64,000 bases of DNA from positions 8,880,001 through 8,944,000 of the forward strand of contig NZ_NETK01000001.1 in NCBI RefSeq assembly GCF_002343915.1. Direction: 5' to 3'. Both the position numbers and the translations under genes were made by a program. Position 1 is the first letter of the stretch. Every line of letters begins with the position of its first letter. Positions 27,776 to 37,707 of this stretch are shown in pieces. Under the pieces are notes generated by a model. The model ran no database searches. It had not been told where the DNA came from and saw only the letters and a list, made by a program, of their open reading frames with translations. Source of the stretch: Nannocystis exedens (lineage in GTDB: Bacteria > Myxococcota_A > Polyangia > Nannocystales > Nannocystaceae).

Positions 27776-28025
27776 GCGGCGAACGGCGCCGGAGTCCGAC
27801 GATTCAATGAACGTGGCCGTCCGGGTGGAGGCGCAGCCACGCTCGCGCCGATTCGACGATCGGCGGCGATGGATCGAGTCGCGGCTGCGACCGCGCGCGC
27901 GCGGCGAACGGCGCCGGAGTCCGACGATTCAATGGGCGTAGCCGTCCGGGTGGAGGCGCAGCCACGCCCACGCCGATTCGACGATCGTCGTCAAGGTACC
28001 GAGGCGCGGCTGCCACCCGAGCTCT
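27776..28025. repeat. 125-bp tandem duplication covering the 3' end of galE
   Basis: The block at 27901-28025, holding the last 19 or so codons and stop of galE plus 28 bp beyond, is repeated directly at 27776-27900. Over the first 87 bp the copies differ at only five positions; the remainder is more diverged. The extra copy still reads TIVESA-style codons and ends HVH-stop instead of YAH-stop. It parallels the GST 3'-end duplication at 4344-4586. Confidence 0.85.
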
Positions 28026-28909
28026 TGCTGGATCCGCGCCGAGCTGGCGACCAGGACCGCCGGATCGCCGGCCCGGCGGGCGCCGAGCCGCACGGGGATC
28101 GGCGCGCCCGTCACCAGGCGGGCGGTGTCGACGACCTGGCGCACGGTGTAGCCGGCGCCGCCGCAGCCGAGGTTGTAGATGCGGCTGCCGCGGTCGAGGC
28201 CCGAGAGCGCGAGGACGTGGGCGCGGGCGAGGTCGACGACGTGGATGTAGTCGCGGACGCAGGTGCCGTCGGGGGTCGGGTAATCGTCGCCGTAGACGGT
28301 GACGTACGGCGAGCGGCCGAGAGCGACCTGCAGCACCAAGGGGATGAGGTGGGTCTCGGGGTCGTGGCTCTCGCCGCAGCGGGCGCTGGCCCCGGCGGCG
28401 TTGAAGTAGCGCAGCGAGGCGGAGCGCAGGCCGTAGGCGCGCTCGTACCAGGCGAGCGCCCGCTCGAGCGCGAGCTTGGTCTCGCCGTAGGGGTTCGTCG
28501 GCCGCGTCGGCGCGGTCTCGTCGATCGGCTGGGTCTCGGGCTCGCCGTAGACGGCGGCGGTCGACGAGAACACCAGGCGGTGCACGCCGGCCGCGACCAT
28601 GGCGTCGAGCAGGCCGAGCCCGGCGACCACGTTGTTGTCGTAGTACTTGGCCGGGCTCTGCACCGATTCGCCGACCAGCGAATCGGCGGCCATGTGGACC
28701 ACGGCCTCGATGCGGGCGTCGCGGAGCAGGCGGCGCAGCAGCTCGGTGTCGCGCAGGTCGGCGCGGACCAGCTCGACCCCGGCCGGGACCGCGTCGGCGT
28801 GGCCCTTGCTCAGGTTGTCGATCACGGCGACCTCGTGGTTGGCGGCGAGGAGCTCCTCGACGACCACGCTGCCGATGTAGCCGGCGCCGCCGGTGACGAG
28901 TACACGCAT
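27929..28909 (-). CDS. galE: UDP-glucose 4-epimerase
   Basis: A 326-aa short-chain dehydrogenase/reductase. It shows the NAD-binding GGAGYIGS at residues 7-14, the catalytic Ser/Thr in FSSTAAVYG (about 114-122), and Tyr141-x3-Lys145 in PYGETK. It interconverts UDP-glucose and UDP-galactose, closing the Leloir pathway with galK and galT in the same operon and feeding UDP-galactose to the mutase Glf. Length and motifs are those of a full bacterial GalE. It is the last gene of the minus-strand operon, starting 3 bp after the stop of the GH1-like gene. Its 3' end is tandemly duplicated. Confidence 0.95.
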   Translation of the reverse strand: MRVLVTGGAGYIGSVVVEELLAANHEVAVIDNLSKGHADAVPAGVELVRADLRDTELLRRLLRDARIEAVVHMAADSLVGESVQSPAKYYDNNVVAGLGLLDAMVAAGVHRLVFSSTAAVYGEPETQPIDETAPTRPTNPYGETKLALERALAWYERAYGLRSASLRYFNAAGASARCGESHDPETHLIPLVLQVALGRSPYVTVYGDDYPTPDGTCVRDYIHVVDLARAHVLALSGLDRGSRIYNLGCGGAGYTVRQVVDTARLVTGAPIPVRLGARRAGDPAVLVASSARIQQELGWQPRLGTLTTIVESAWAWLRLHPDGYAH

Positions 28910-28912
28910 CGT

Positions 28913-30274
28913 TCAGGCTCCTCGCGGCGCGGCCGCGCCGGGGTGTTGGAAGCAGGGGCCGCTGGGGTGGCGTCGCGCCCACGGCGGCGGGTAGTGCAGA
29001 CGCGACGGCAGGCGCCACCAGCCGGGCGCGCCCAGGGCCGGGTGGTCGCCGGCGGGCCCGGCGGCGAGGCCGGCGAGGTAGCGCGCGAGCTCGGTGGGGC
29101 GCGGGGTCCCGTCGCGCACGTCGAAGGCGCCGGGCTCGTATTGACCTGTCTCTCGGGTCACTAGACAGTGCCAGTCGTAGGCGCCGAACAGGGACCACGC
29201 CGTGACCGCGCGGACGTCGATCCCGGCGGCCCGGCAGCGCTCGGCGGCCCGCCACAGCTCGTCGAACCAGCGGATCTGCTCGTCGACGTCGCAGGCGAGG
29301 TGGGCCTCGGTGACGGCGATGGGGAGCCGGTAGCGGGCGCCGAGCTCGTGGAGCAGCTCGTACGGCCACAGCATGCCGTCGTCGCACACGCGCACGGCCT
29401 CGACGTCGACGTAGCGGTGGCGGCCGTTGCCGCCGGCGATGATGTGAGGGTAATGCTCGAGGCGGTCGTCGAGGAAGCGGACGCTGGTGATGTAGTGATT
29501 GGCGCCGAGCAGGTCGGGCGGGGGCAGGTCGCGCAGGAGCGCCAGCTCGCCGTCGTCGATCCCGAACGCGCGCAGATACGTGTAGAGCGGGTGGCCGCGG
29601 TCGACCCGACCGCACAGCAGGTCGTGCGAGAGGAACCGGCGCTCGTTCTCGAATTCGGCCTGGTAGAGCAGCGCGGGGGTGGCCAGCGTCGCGCCCAGGT
29701 CCTCGGTGTGGACCAGGCGGGCGCGCGGGTTGACGCGCCGGATCTCCCGCATCGCCCATTGAGTCGCCAGGCACTGATTCACGAGCGCCCGGCAGAACGA
29801 GGCGTCGTTGCGGTGATGCGGGTACCAGTGGCCGTAGAGCCCGCTGAAGCGGGCGGTGGTCAGCGGCTCGTTAACCGGGGTGTAATACTCGACCCACGGG
29901 TAGCGGCGGGCCACCGCGCGGGCGAAGCGGGCCAGCAGGCGGGGGAAGTCGGGGTCGAGCAGGTGGGTGTGCGGCGGGCCGCTGCCGTGGTGGAGCAGGC
30001 CGACGATCGGGGTCAGGCCCCACGCGGACAGCATCGCCAGGCGGCGGTCGGACCAGGTGAAATCGAGGTAACCGGGTTAACGCTCGGTCCGCTCCCATAA
30101 TACGGGGTAGCGGACGACGCGGACGCCGAGGCCGGCGATCGCGTCGATGTCGGCGTGGCGGCGGTGGTGGCCGCTGGCGACGAGCTGGTCGTGGAAGCGG
30201 TCGCCGACGCGGTTGACGGTGCATTCGACGCCGCCCCACAATTCCAGGGGGGCCGAGGTGGGCGTGGGGTCCAT
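28913..30274 (-). pseudogene. Family-1 glycosylhydrolase-like gene interrupted by an in-frame TAA
   Basis: The frame from the ATG at 30274 begins LELWGGVECTVNRVGDRF and reaches YPVLWERTER, where TAA occurs at 30077-30079. The same frame then continues without shift into YLDFTWSDRRLAML, GLLHHGSG, YYTPVNEPLTTARFSGLYGHWYP, TEAHLAC and AVTAWSLFGAYDW. These match the GH1-like N-terminal half of proteins that in other bacteria are fused to a dTDP-4-dehydrorhamnose reductase; the reductase half is absent here. NEP and TEAH are in the positions of the GH1 acid/base and nucleophile. Without the stop the product would be 453 aa. A restart at the ATG at 30034 would lose the first beta strands. Mutation or sequencing error cannot be separated. 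Confidence 0.78.
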
Positions 30275-30284
30275 GGCGTCCTCG

Positions 30285-31373
30285 TCACTCGCGCAGCCGG
30301 GCGTAGAGCGTCAGCGCCTGGGCCACTACCTGATCCATGTTGTAATAGCGGTAGGTGCCGAGCCGGCCGGCGAAGTGGACGCCCGGGGTGGCGTCGGCGA
30401 GGGCCTTGTAGCGGCGGTACAGCTCCGCGTTCTCGGGCCGCGGGACCGGGTAGTACGGGTCGCCGTCGTCGCACGGGTACTCGTAGACGACGCTGGTCTT
30501 GGCGTGGTCTTGCCCCGTGAGGTACTTGAACTCGGTGATCCGCGTGTACGGCTGCTCGTTGGGGTAGTTGACGACGGGGGCGGGCTGGAACACCGGCTTG
30601 TCGTGGGTCTCGTGGTGAAACCGCAGCGATCGGTAGGGCAGCTTGCCGAACCGGTGGTCGAAGAACTCGTCGACCGGGCCGGTGTAGATCATCTCGCGGA
30701 AGGCGACCTCGCCGGCGACGTCGCGGTAGTCGGCGTTGAGCAGCACCTTGATGCCGGGGTGGGCCAGCATGCGCTCGAACATGCGGGTGTACCCGTGGCG
30801 GGGCATGGCCTGGTAGGTGTCGCCGAAGTAGCGGTCGTCGCGGCTCAGGCGGATCGGCACGCGCGCGGTGACCGAGGCGTCGAGCTCGCCGGGGTCGAGG
30901 CCCCACTGCTTGCGCGTGTAGTTGCGGAAGAACTTGGTGTAGAGGTCGCGGCCGACCCGGCTGACGATCACGTCCTCGGAGGTGCGCACCGCCTCGACGT
31001 GCTCGGCGCGCTCGGCGAAGAACTGCTCGAGCTCGAGCGAGGTCAGGCTGAGGCCGTACAGGCGATTGACGGTGTCGAGGTTGATCGGGATCGGCAACAG
31101 CTGGCCGTCGACGCTGGCCAGCACCCGGTGCTCGTAGGGCCGCCAGGCGGTGAATCGACCGAGGTAGTCGAACACCTCGCGCGAGTTGGTGTGGAAGATG
31201 TGCGGGCCGTACTTGTGCACGAGCACGCCGGCGTCGTCGTAATGATCGTAGGCGTTGCCGCCGATGTGCGGGCGCCGGTCGACGAGCAGCACCCGCTTGC
31301 CGGCGCCGGCCGCCAGCCGCTCGGCGAGCACGCAGCCGGCGAAGCCCGCGCCGACGATCAGGTAGTCGAACAT
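30285..31373 (-). CDS. glf: UDP-galactopyranose mutase
   Basis: A 362-aa flavoenzyme with the FAD dinucleotide motif VGAGFAG at residues 8-14, RPHIGGNAYDH, GPHIFHTN, and the substrate-loop and Arg-rich region of Glf (RKQWGLDP, YFGDTYQAMPRHGYT, HFAGRLGTYRYYNMDQ). It converts UDP-galactopyranose to UDP-galactofuranose, the donor for Galf residues in cell-surface glycans. The start overlaps the end of the upstream glycosyltransferase gene by 16 bp, showing translational coupling. Neighbours galK, galT and galE supply UDP-galactose. Confidence 0.95.
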   Translation of the reverse strand: MFDYLIVGAGFAGCVLAERLAAGAGKRVLLVDRRPHIGGNAYDHYDDAGVLVHKYGPHIFHTNSREVFDYLGRFTAWRPYEHRVLASVDGQLLPIPINLDTVNRLYGLSLTSLELEQFFAERAEHVEAVRTSEDVIVSRVGRDLYTKFFRNYTRKQWGLDPGELDASVTARVPIRLSRDDRYFGDTYQAMPRHGYTRMFERMLAHPGIKVLLNADYRDVAGEVAFREMIYTGPVDEFFDHRFGKLPYRSLRFHHETHDKPVFQPAPVVNYPNEQPYTRITEFKYLTGQDHAKTSVVYEYPCDDGDPYYPVPRPENAELYRRYKALADATPGVHFAGRLGTYRYYNMDQVVAQALTLYARLRE

Positions 31374-32566
31374 GGGCCCACCTTCGATATGCCGCCCGCC
31401 CGGTTGGCGCGCACGGCGGCGGCGATCAGCGACTCCATCTGCGCCCAGGTGTGATCCCACGAGCCGCGGGCGAGGAACGCGTCGACCCGCTGCAGCCACT
31501 CCGCGCGCCGCGACTGCTCGAGCGCGCGGTCGACGGCGGCGACGAATTCGGCCGGCGTGTCGGCGATGGCGACCAGGCCCTCGCGGCCGTAGGGCTCGAC
31601 GACGTCGCGGATCGAGGTCGAGACGACGGGCCGCCCCGAGGCCAGGTACTCCGGCGTCTTGGTCGGACTGATGAAGCGCGTCGAGTCGTTGCGGGCGAAC
31701 GGCATGAGCGCGACGTCCCAGCCGGCGATGTAGGCCGGCAGCTCGGCGTAGGGCTTCTGCCCGAGGTAATGGATGTTGGGCCGGTGCGGCAGCGCGGCCC
31801 GATCGATCTTCGCCACCGGGCCGACCATGACGAACGTGAAGCCCGGCCGCAGCTCGGCGGCGGCCGCCAGCAGCTCGAGGTCGAGCCGCTCGTCGATGAC
31901 GCCGAAGTAGCCGAGCCGCGGCCGGCCGAGCTCCGCCTGGTCGCACGGCTCGGGCTGCACGGCGCGGGCCTGGCGGAAGTGCGGGGCGTCGATGCTGCTG
32001 GGGAACAGGTGCGCGCTCGGCCGCAGCGCCCGCTTGGCCTCGTAGAGGCTGCGGCCGCCGGTGAACACGAGGTCGGCGCTGCGCAGCAGGTCGCGCTCGC
32101 GCTCGCCCAGGGCCCGGGGGGCGCCCCAGAAGCCCGACAGCTCGTCCATGCAATCGTACACGGTGGCGGCGGGCTGAAGGTGGCGCGTGAAGCCGAGCGC
32201 CATCGGCGTGTAGTACCAGAGCACGTAATTGCCGAGCCGCTGGCTGCCGATCAGGTCGTCGACGAGGCAGCGCAGGACCATCTCGGTCTCGTCTTCGTCG
32301 AGGTCGGGCGGCAGGTGGGGGACCACGACGGTCACGCCGCAGTCGCGGCGGCTGCACTCGAGCCGCGGCAGGGCGTCGCCCCGGACCGGCTCCTCGACGA
32401 AGAACACCCGCCGCGCCCGGGCGCAGCGCGACAGGAGGTGCTGCGGGCGCTGGTAGACGAAGTCCCAGCGGAGGTGCGACAGACACACGAGATCGAAGTC
32501 CGCCAGGGCCCGCGGAGGGTCGACGGCGCGGCGCGGCGCGGTCCGGTCGTGCTCGAGAGCGCTCAT
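31358..32566 (-). CDS. Glycosyltransferase, GT-B fold (GT4-like)
   Basis: A 402-aa protein. It opens with FDLVCLSHLRWDFVYQRPQH, an N-terminal segment typical of glycosyltransferases encoded beside glf. The C-terminal Rossmann half has GYFGVIDERLD, FVMVGPVAKID, NIHYLGQKPYAELP and SPTKTPEYLASGRPVVST, the last being the nucleotide-sugar-binding E/P-rich motif of GT4 enzymes. It lies between galK and glf with a 4-bp overlap (ATGA) upstream and a 16-bp overlap downstream, so a role in adding galactose or galactofuranose is a reasonable inference. The acceptor is unknown. Confidence 0.88.
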   Translation of the reverse strand: MSALEHDRTAPRRAVDPPRALADFDLVCLSHLRWDFVYQRPQHLLSRCARARRVFFVEEPVRGDALPRLECSRRDCGVTVVVPHLPPDLDEDETEMVLRCLVDDLIGSQRLGNYVLWYYTPMALGFTRHLQPAATVYDCMDELSGFWGAPRALGERERDLLRSADLVFTGGRSLYEAKRALRPSAHLFPSSIDAPHFRQARAVQPEPCDQAELGRPRLGYFGVIDERLDLELLAAAAELRPGFTFVMVGPVAKIDRAALPHRPNIHYLGQKPYAELPAYIAGWDVALMPFARNDSTRFISPTKTPEYLASGRPVVSTSIRDVVEPYGREGLVAIADTPAEFVAAVDRALEQSRRAEWLQRVDAFLARGSWDHTWAQMESLIAAAVRANRAGGISKVGPCSTT

Positions 32567-33682
32567 GATTCGAGATTCATGGGTTGGTTTTGTTGTGCGT
32601 GCAACCATGGAAGGATGACCATCGGCTCGCGCGGCAAGATCCCGGAGTAGGCGGCGACGACGTCGAGCGCGACCGCGGCGGTGTGGGCCTGCCAGGTGAG
32701 GATGACGACGGCGCCGCCGAAGCCCCCGCCGGTGAGGCGCGCGCCGAGGACCTCGGGATGACGGCGGGCGAGGGCCACCAGGAGGTCGATCGCCGGCAGC
32801 GAGACCTCGAAGTCGTCGCGCATCGACCGGTGCGACTCGTCGAAGAGCCGCCCGAGCGCGGGCAGCTCGCCGGCCGTCAATGCGCGCACGGCGGCGAGCA
32901 CCCGCTGGTTCTCGTGGACGACGTGGCGGGTGCGCCGCGCCAGCGGCTCGGGCAGGCCGTCGATCCGCGGGTCGTCGGGCTCGACGTCGCGGAGCTGCGC
33001 CACGCCGAGCAGCCCCGCGGCCTGCTCGCATTCGGCCCGCCGGGTCCTGTAATTGCCGGTGCTGTGATCGTGGGCGACGCCGGAGTCGATGACGACGAGG
33101 CCGAGGTCCTGCGGCAGGGCGATCGATTCGACGACCAGCGAGCGCGTGTCGATGAACAGGGCCGAGCCCTCGTCGCCGCGGCTGCAGACCAGCTGATCCA
33201 TGATGCCCACCGGGGCGCCGACGAACTCGGTCTCGGCGCGGTGGGCGAGCGCGGCGAGGACGTCGTCGTCGAACGCCAGCGAGAACAGCTTCCGCAGGCC
33301 GCGCAGCAGGGCGACCTCGAGGGCGGCGCTCGACGACAGGCCGCTCCCGACCGGCACGTCCGAGTCGACGTGGAGCTCGAAGCCGGCCAGCGCTCGCCCC
33401 TCGCCCGCGAGCACGGCGGTGATGCCCTGCACGTAGTCGAGCCAGCCGCCGGTCTTGCGCTCGCTGCCGAGCTCGTAGCCGACCACGCCGGGCCGCTGGG
33501 CGCTGGCGGCCCGCACGGTCCGGTCGGCGCGGCGCCTCAGCTGCACGCGGGTGCGCTGCGGCAGCGCGGTCGGCAAGACGTAGCCGCCGTTGTAGTCGGT
33601 GTGGTCGCCGATCAAATTGACGCGACCCGGCGCGCTGGCACACACGTCGCTGCTGTGGCCGAACAGCGCGGCGAAGACGTCG

Positions 33683-33693
<11 letters not shown>
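32563..33693 (-). CDS. galK: Galactokinase
   Basis: A 376-aa GHMP kinase. The galactokinase signature GRVNLIGDHTDYNGG is at residues 23-37, the ATP-binding loop VGSGLSSSAAL near 115-125, and the C-terminal GHMP motif LTGGGFGG is present. Asp in VGIMDQ is the catalytic base. It phosphorylates galactose at C1 for GalT. Its start overlaps the end of galT by 11 bp and its stop overlaps the glycosyltransferase start by 4 bp. Confidence 0.95.
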
Positions 33694-34768
<1,075 letters not shown>

Positions 34769-34769
34769 G

Positions 34770-36611
34770 CTACACCTCCTGCCCGTGCTGGCCGTGGTCG
34801 TCGTGCGGGGTCGGCGGCCCGAGCCCGTTGAGCGCGGCGATCTGCTCGAGCGGGAGCTTGGGCGTGCGGTCGGCGTACAGGAGGCCGTTGGCCTCCTGAT
34901 AGGTGTCGGCGAACTGCGTATAACAATAGCCGGCGAGGATGTCCTGGGCGCGCACGACCGCGAACAATGCGTGCAGGCGGCGCGCGAGCTCGGCGGCGTC
35001 GTTCGAGCGGCTGTAGCCCCAGGTGCTGCGGCGGTCGTCCGAGAAGGCGATCCCGCCGAACTCCGACAGGACGACGGGGTGGTCGATGGTCTGGAAGTTG
35101 CCGATCACGAGCTCGCGGCCGCCGAAGCGCTCGCGCTCGTAGAGGTTGCTGCGCACGTTCGGCGCCTGGTAGCGGACGAGCATCCGCTCCGGGTCGACCT
35201 CGTAGTCGTGGATGCCGATGATGTCGGTGGCCACGCTCTCCCACCCGTCGTTGCCGACGACCGGCCGGTTGGGGTCGAGGGTCCGGGTCAGGTGATACAG
35301 CGCGGTGACGTAGTGGCGCTCGGACGGGTTGTCGGGCAAATTCGGCACGCCCCACGACTCGTTGAACGGCACCCACGCGGCGATGCAGGGGTGGCTGGCG
35401 TCGCGCGCCAGCACCTGGATCCACTCCTGGATCAGCGCCTGCACCGAGCGACCGGTGAAGCGATACGCGCTCGGCATCTCCTCCCAGACCAAAAGGCCGA
35501 GGCGGTCGGCCCAGTAGAGGTAGCGCGGATCCTCGATCTTCTGGTGCTTGCGCACGGCGTTGAAGCCCATGGCGAGGACGAGCTCGACGTCCCGCCGCAG
35601 CGCGGCGTCGTCCGGGGCGGTGATGCCGGTCTCGGGCCAGTAGCCCTGGTCGAGGACCATGCGCAGGCGGATCGGCCGGCCGTTGAGCAGGATCTGGTCG
35701 CGGTGGACCGAGATCGTGCGCAGGGCGGTGTAGCTGCGCACGGCGTCGACGACGACGCCGTGGTCGTCGACGAGCTCGATCTCGGCGTCGAGCAGGTTGG
35801 GCGAGCCGGGGCACCACAGCAGCTCGTTGCGCGCGTCGTCGATGCCGGGATCGGAGAGCGGGATCCGGCGGTGCAGCTCGCTGTGGGTGCATTGGTACTG
35901 ATCCTCGACGAGCAGGCGCTGGCCGCTGAAGAGCCGCAGCCGCAGGCTCAGCGTCGCCGGCACGAGGCCGGCGATCTGCGACGAGAAGCCGATCTCCCAC
36001 CGGTGGAGGTTCGAGGTCCAGCGCAGGTGGGCGATGTGGACGTGCGGGACGCGCTCGAGCCACACGCTCTGCCAGATGCCGGAGGTGCGGTGGTACCAGA
36101 TCGAGTGCGGCTGCTCCTGCCAGTCCTGCTTGCCGCGCGGCTTGGCGAGGTCGTGCGGGTCGTCGACGGCGCGCACGACCAGCTCGATCGGCTTGTCGCC
36201 GCCCCCCATGTGCGTGACCTCGACCGAGAACGGGGTGTAGCCGCCCTCGTGGGTGGCCACGTGGGCGCCGTCGATCCACACGGTGGTGGCGTAGTCGACC
36301 GCGCCGAAGCGGACGAACAGCCGCTCGCGCGGCGACGCGGGCGGGAGGAGCAGGTGGCGCCGATACCAGCAGGCGATGAAGTAGCCGCGCTCGCCGACGC
36401 CGCTGCGCTCGGTCTCGGGGGCGAACGGGACCTCGATCGAGCCTTGCCAGCCGACCTCCGCGGGGTGCCGCCATTGCCCGATGCGATCGAGCGCGAACTC
36501 CCACGTGCCGTCGAGGCTGACCCAGCTGTCGTCGGCGCGGCGCAGCAGCGGGCGCGGGTAGCCGCGGCCCGTCGGCGAGAGGTCGGAGGTGATCGGCGAT
36601 GGACGCGGCAC
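34770..36611 (-). CDS. Glycoside hydrolase family 2 protein (beta-galactosidase/glucuronidase-like)
   Basis: A protein of about 613 aa with the GH2 layout: a jelly-roll sugar-binding domain (about 25-190, LDGTWEFALD, ERLFVRFGAVDYATTVWIDG, HEGGYTPFSVEVT), an immunoglobulin-like domain, and a TIM barrel. The acid/base Glu is in WVPFNESWG (about 415) and the nucleophile in VVLSEFGG (about 517). It has no signal peptide, so it probably acts in the cytoplasm on imported oligosaccharides, releasing galactose for the downstream galT-galK; beta-galactosidase activity is inferred from context. I took the GTG at 36611 as start because the conserved region begins soon after; the frame is open to 36836 but that part is low-complexity. 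Confidence 0.85.
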   Translation of the reverse strand: MPRPSPITSDLSPTGRGYPRPLLRRADDSWVSLDGTWEFALDRIGQWRHPAEVGWQGSIEVPFAPETERSGVGERGYFIACWYRRHLLLPPASPRERLFVRFGAVDYATTVWIDGAHVATHEGGYTPFSVEVTHMGGGDKPIELVVRAVDDPHDLAKPRGKQDWQEQPHSIWYHRTSGIWQSVWLERVPHVHIAHLRWTSNLHRWEIGFSSQIAGLVPATLSLRLRLFSGQRLLVEDQYQCTHSELHRRIPLSDPGIDDARNELLWCPGSPNLLDAEIELVDDHGVVVDAVRSYTALRTISVHRDQILLNGRPIRLRMVLDQGYWPETGITAPDDAALRRDVELVLAMGFNAVRKHQKIEDPRYLYWADRLGLLVWEEMPSAYRFTGRSVQALIQEWIQVLARDASHPCIAAWVPFNESWGVPNLPDNPSERHYVTALYHLTRTLDPNRPVVGNDGWESVATDIIGIHDYEVDPERMLVRYQAPNVRSNLYERERFGGRELVIGNFQTIDHPVVLSEFGGIAFSDDRRSTWGYSRSNDAAELARRLHALFAVVRAQDILAGYCYTQFADTYQEANGLLYADRTPKLPLEQIAALNGLGPPTPHDDHGQHGQEV

Positions 36612-37707
36612 GTTACGCTCGTCGACTTCACTGTGCGTGTCATGCGGAGCACTGCGACGATTCGCGCAGGTGCCCTCCGGACGGCCGCCCGCTGCGGCCG
36701 CCGGGCTCTTGCTCGGTCGGGTACTCGGTCCCGCCGAGCATGGGCCAGCTTCGCTCGCTGACAAGCGAAGCCGTGTAGAAAAAAGTCCCGCAGAGCGAGC
36801 TCCAGGGAAGTTCCCAGGGCGCCACGGACGCGGCACGGCCGGTGATGATCATGACATTTTACGCGGCGCTTCGCCGGTGGGATCGCGGCATCGATGAATG
36901 ACGTGGTCGTTCGATTCGTGGCCGCCGACGTCTGACGCGTCCGCCGACCCCCGCTCGAAGGACGCCGGCAAATCGGGGGCCGGACACGAAGATGGCCCCG
37001 GGGATCGGGGCGCGCGATGACGGGGGGCAGCGGTCGCGGCGATTCACGCATGGGGGGTGCCAGCAATCGCGCGAGACGGCCCGGGACCGCCGGGCACGCC
37101 GACGCGAGTCGCGACCTCCGCGAACCCTCGCGACCCGGGCCGCGGGCGCGGGCGCGGCGCCCGGCCGCCAGCCTCGCGCCCGCCGGGTCGCCCCGCCGCG
37201 CGGCCGTCGCCCGGGCCGGCAGGGCCCGCTGCGCCCCGGACGGCGAATGTTCGGTGGAGCCGGGGGGGACGTCCGGAGCGACGGGCGCCGGCGCGTGACC
37301 GTCGTGGACGCGGAGCGGCGAGTCCCGGGCCCTTCCCGGTCCGTCCGCGCGGCCCGTGGCGCGCGGCAGCGAAAGACCTCGACGGCGATCGCGGGCGGGT
37401 CCGTCCGCGCGGCCCGTGGCGCGCGAGTCGGCGGCCCGCGGCGCGCGAGTCGGCGGCACGTGCTCGGGGCGAATCGGCGCACACGCTCGATTTCGAGACG
37501 CATGCTGCCACGATAGCGCCGAGCGGGCACTCCGCACAAATGACTACAGCGTACGGCGAGCACGGCGCGACGATCCGGAGCGCGTCGCAGCGGGGCGGAG
37601 GGCGAACGAGTGGCGGCGCCGAAGGCCGGTGTTACCGGATCGAACGCTCCCCAACGAACGCGCGGTGCGAAACAGCGCATCAACAACGGGGATGAAGGAG
37701 AGCCTCC
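36612..37707. other. Long divergent intergenic region
   Basis: About 1.1 kb between the galactose operon and the ferritin-like operon. Open frames here are Arg/Pro/Gly-rich and unrecognisable. It contains a 28-bp exact direct repeat at 37338-37365 and 37398-37425 (period 60 bp), and a shorter GCGCGCGAGTCGGCGGC repeat at about 37421 and 37441. Both promoters must be here; the only clear signal is the AAGGAG at 37695-37700. Confidence 0.55.

Noticed and set aside
36612..36836. N-terminal extension of the GH2 protein to 36836
   Set aside because: The extra 75 residues are Ser/Pro/Arg-rich without GH2 similarity; the GTG at 36611 lies directly before the conserved start.
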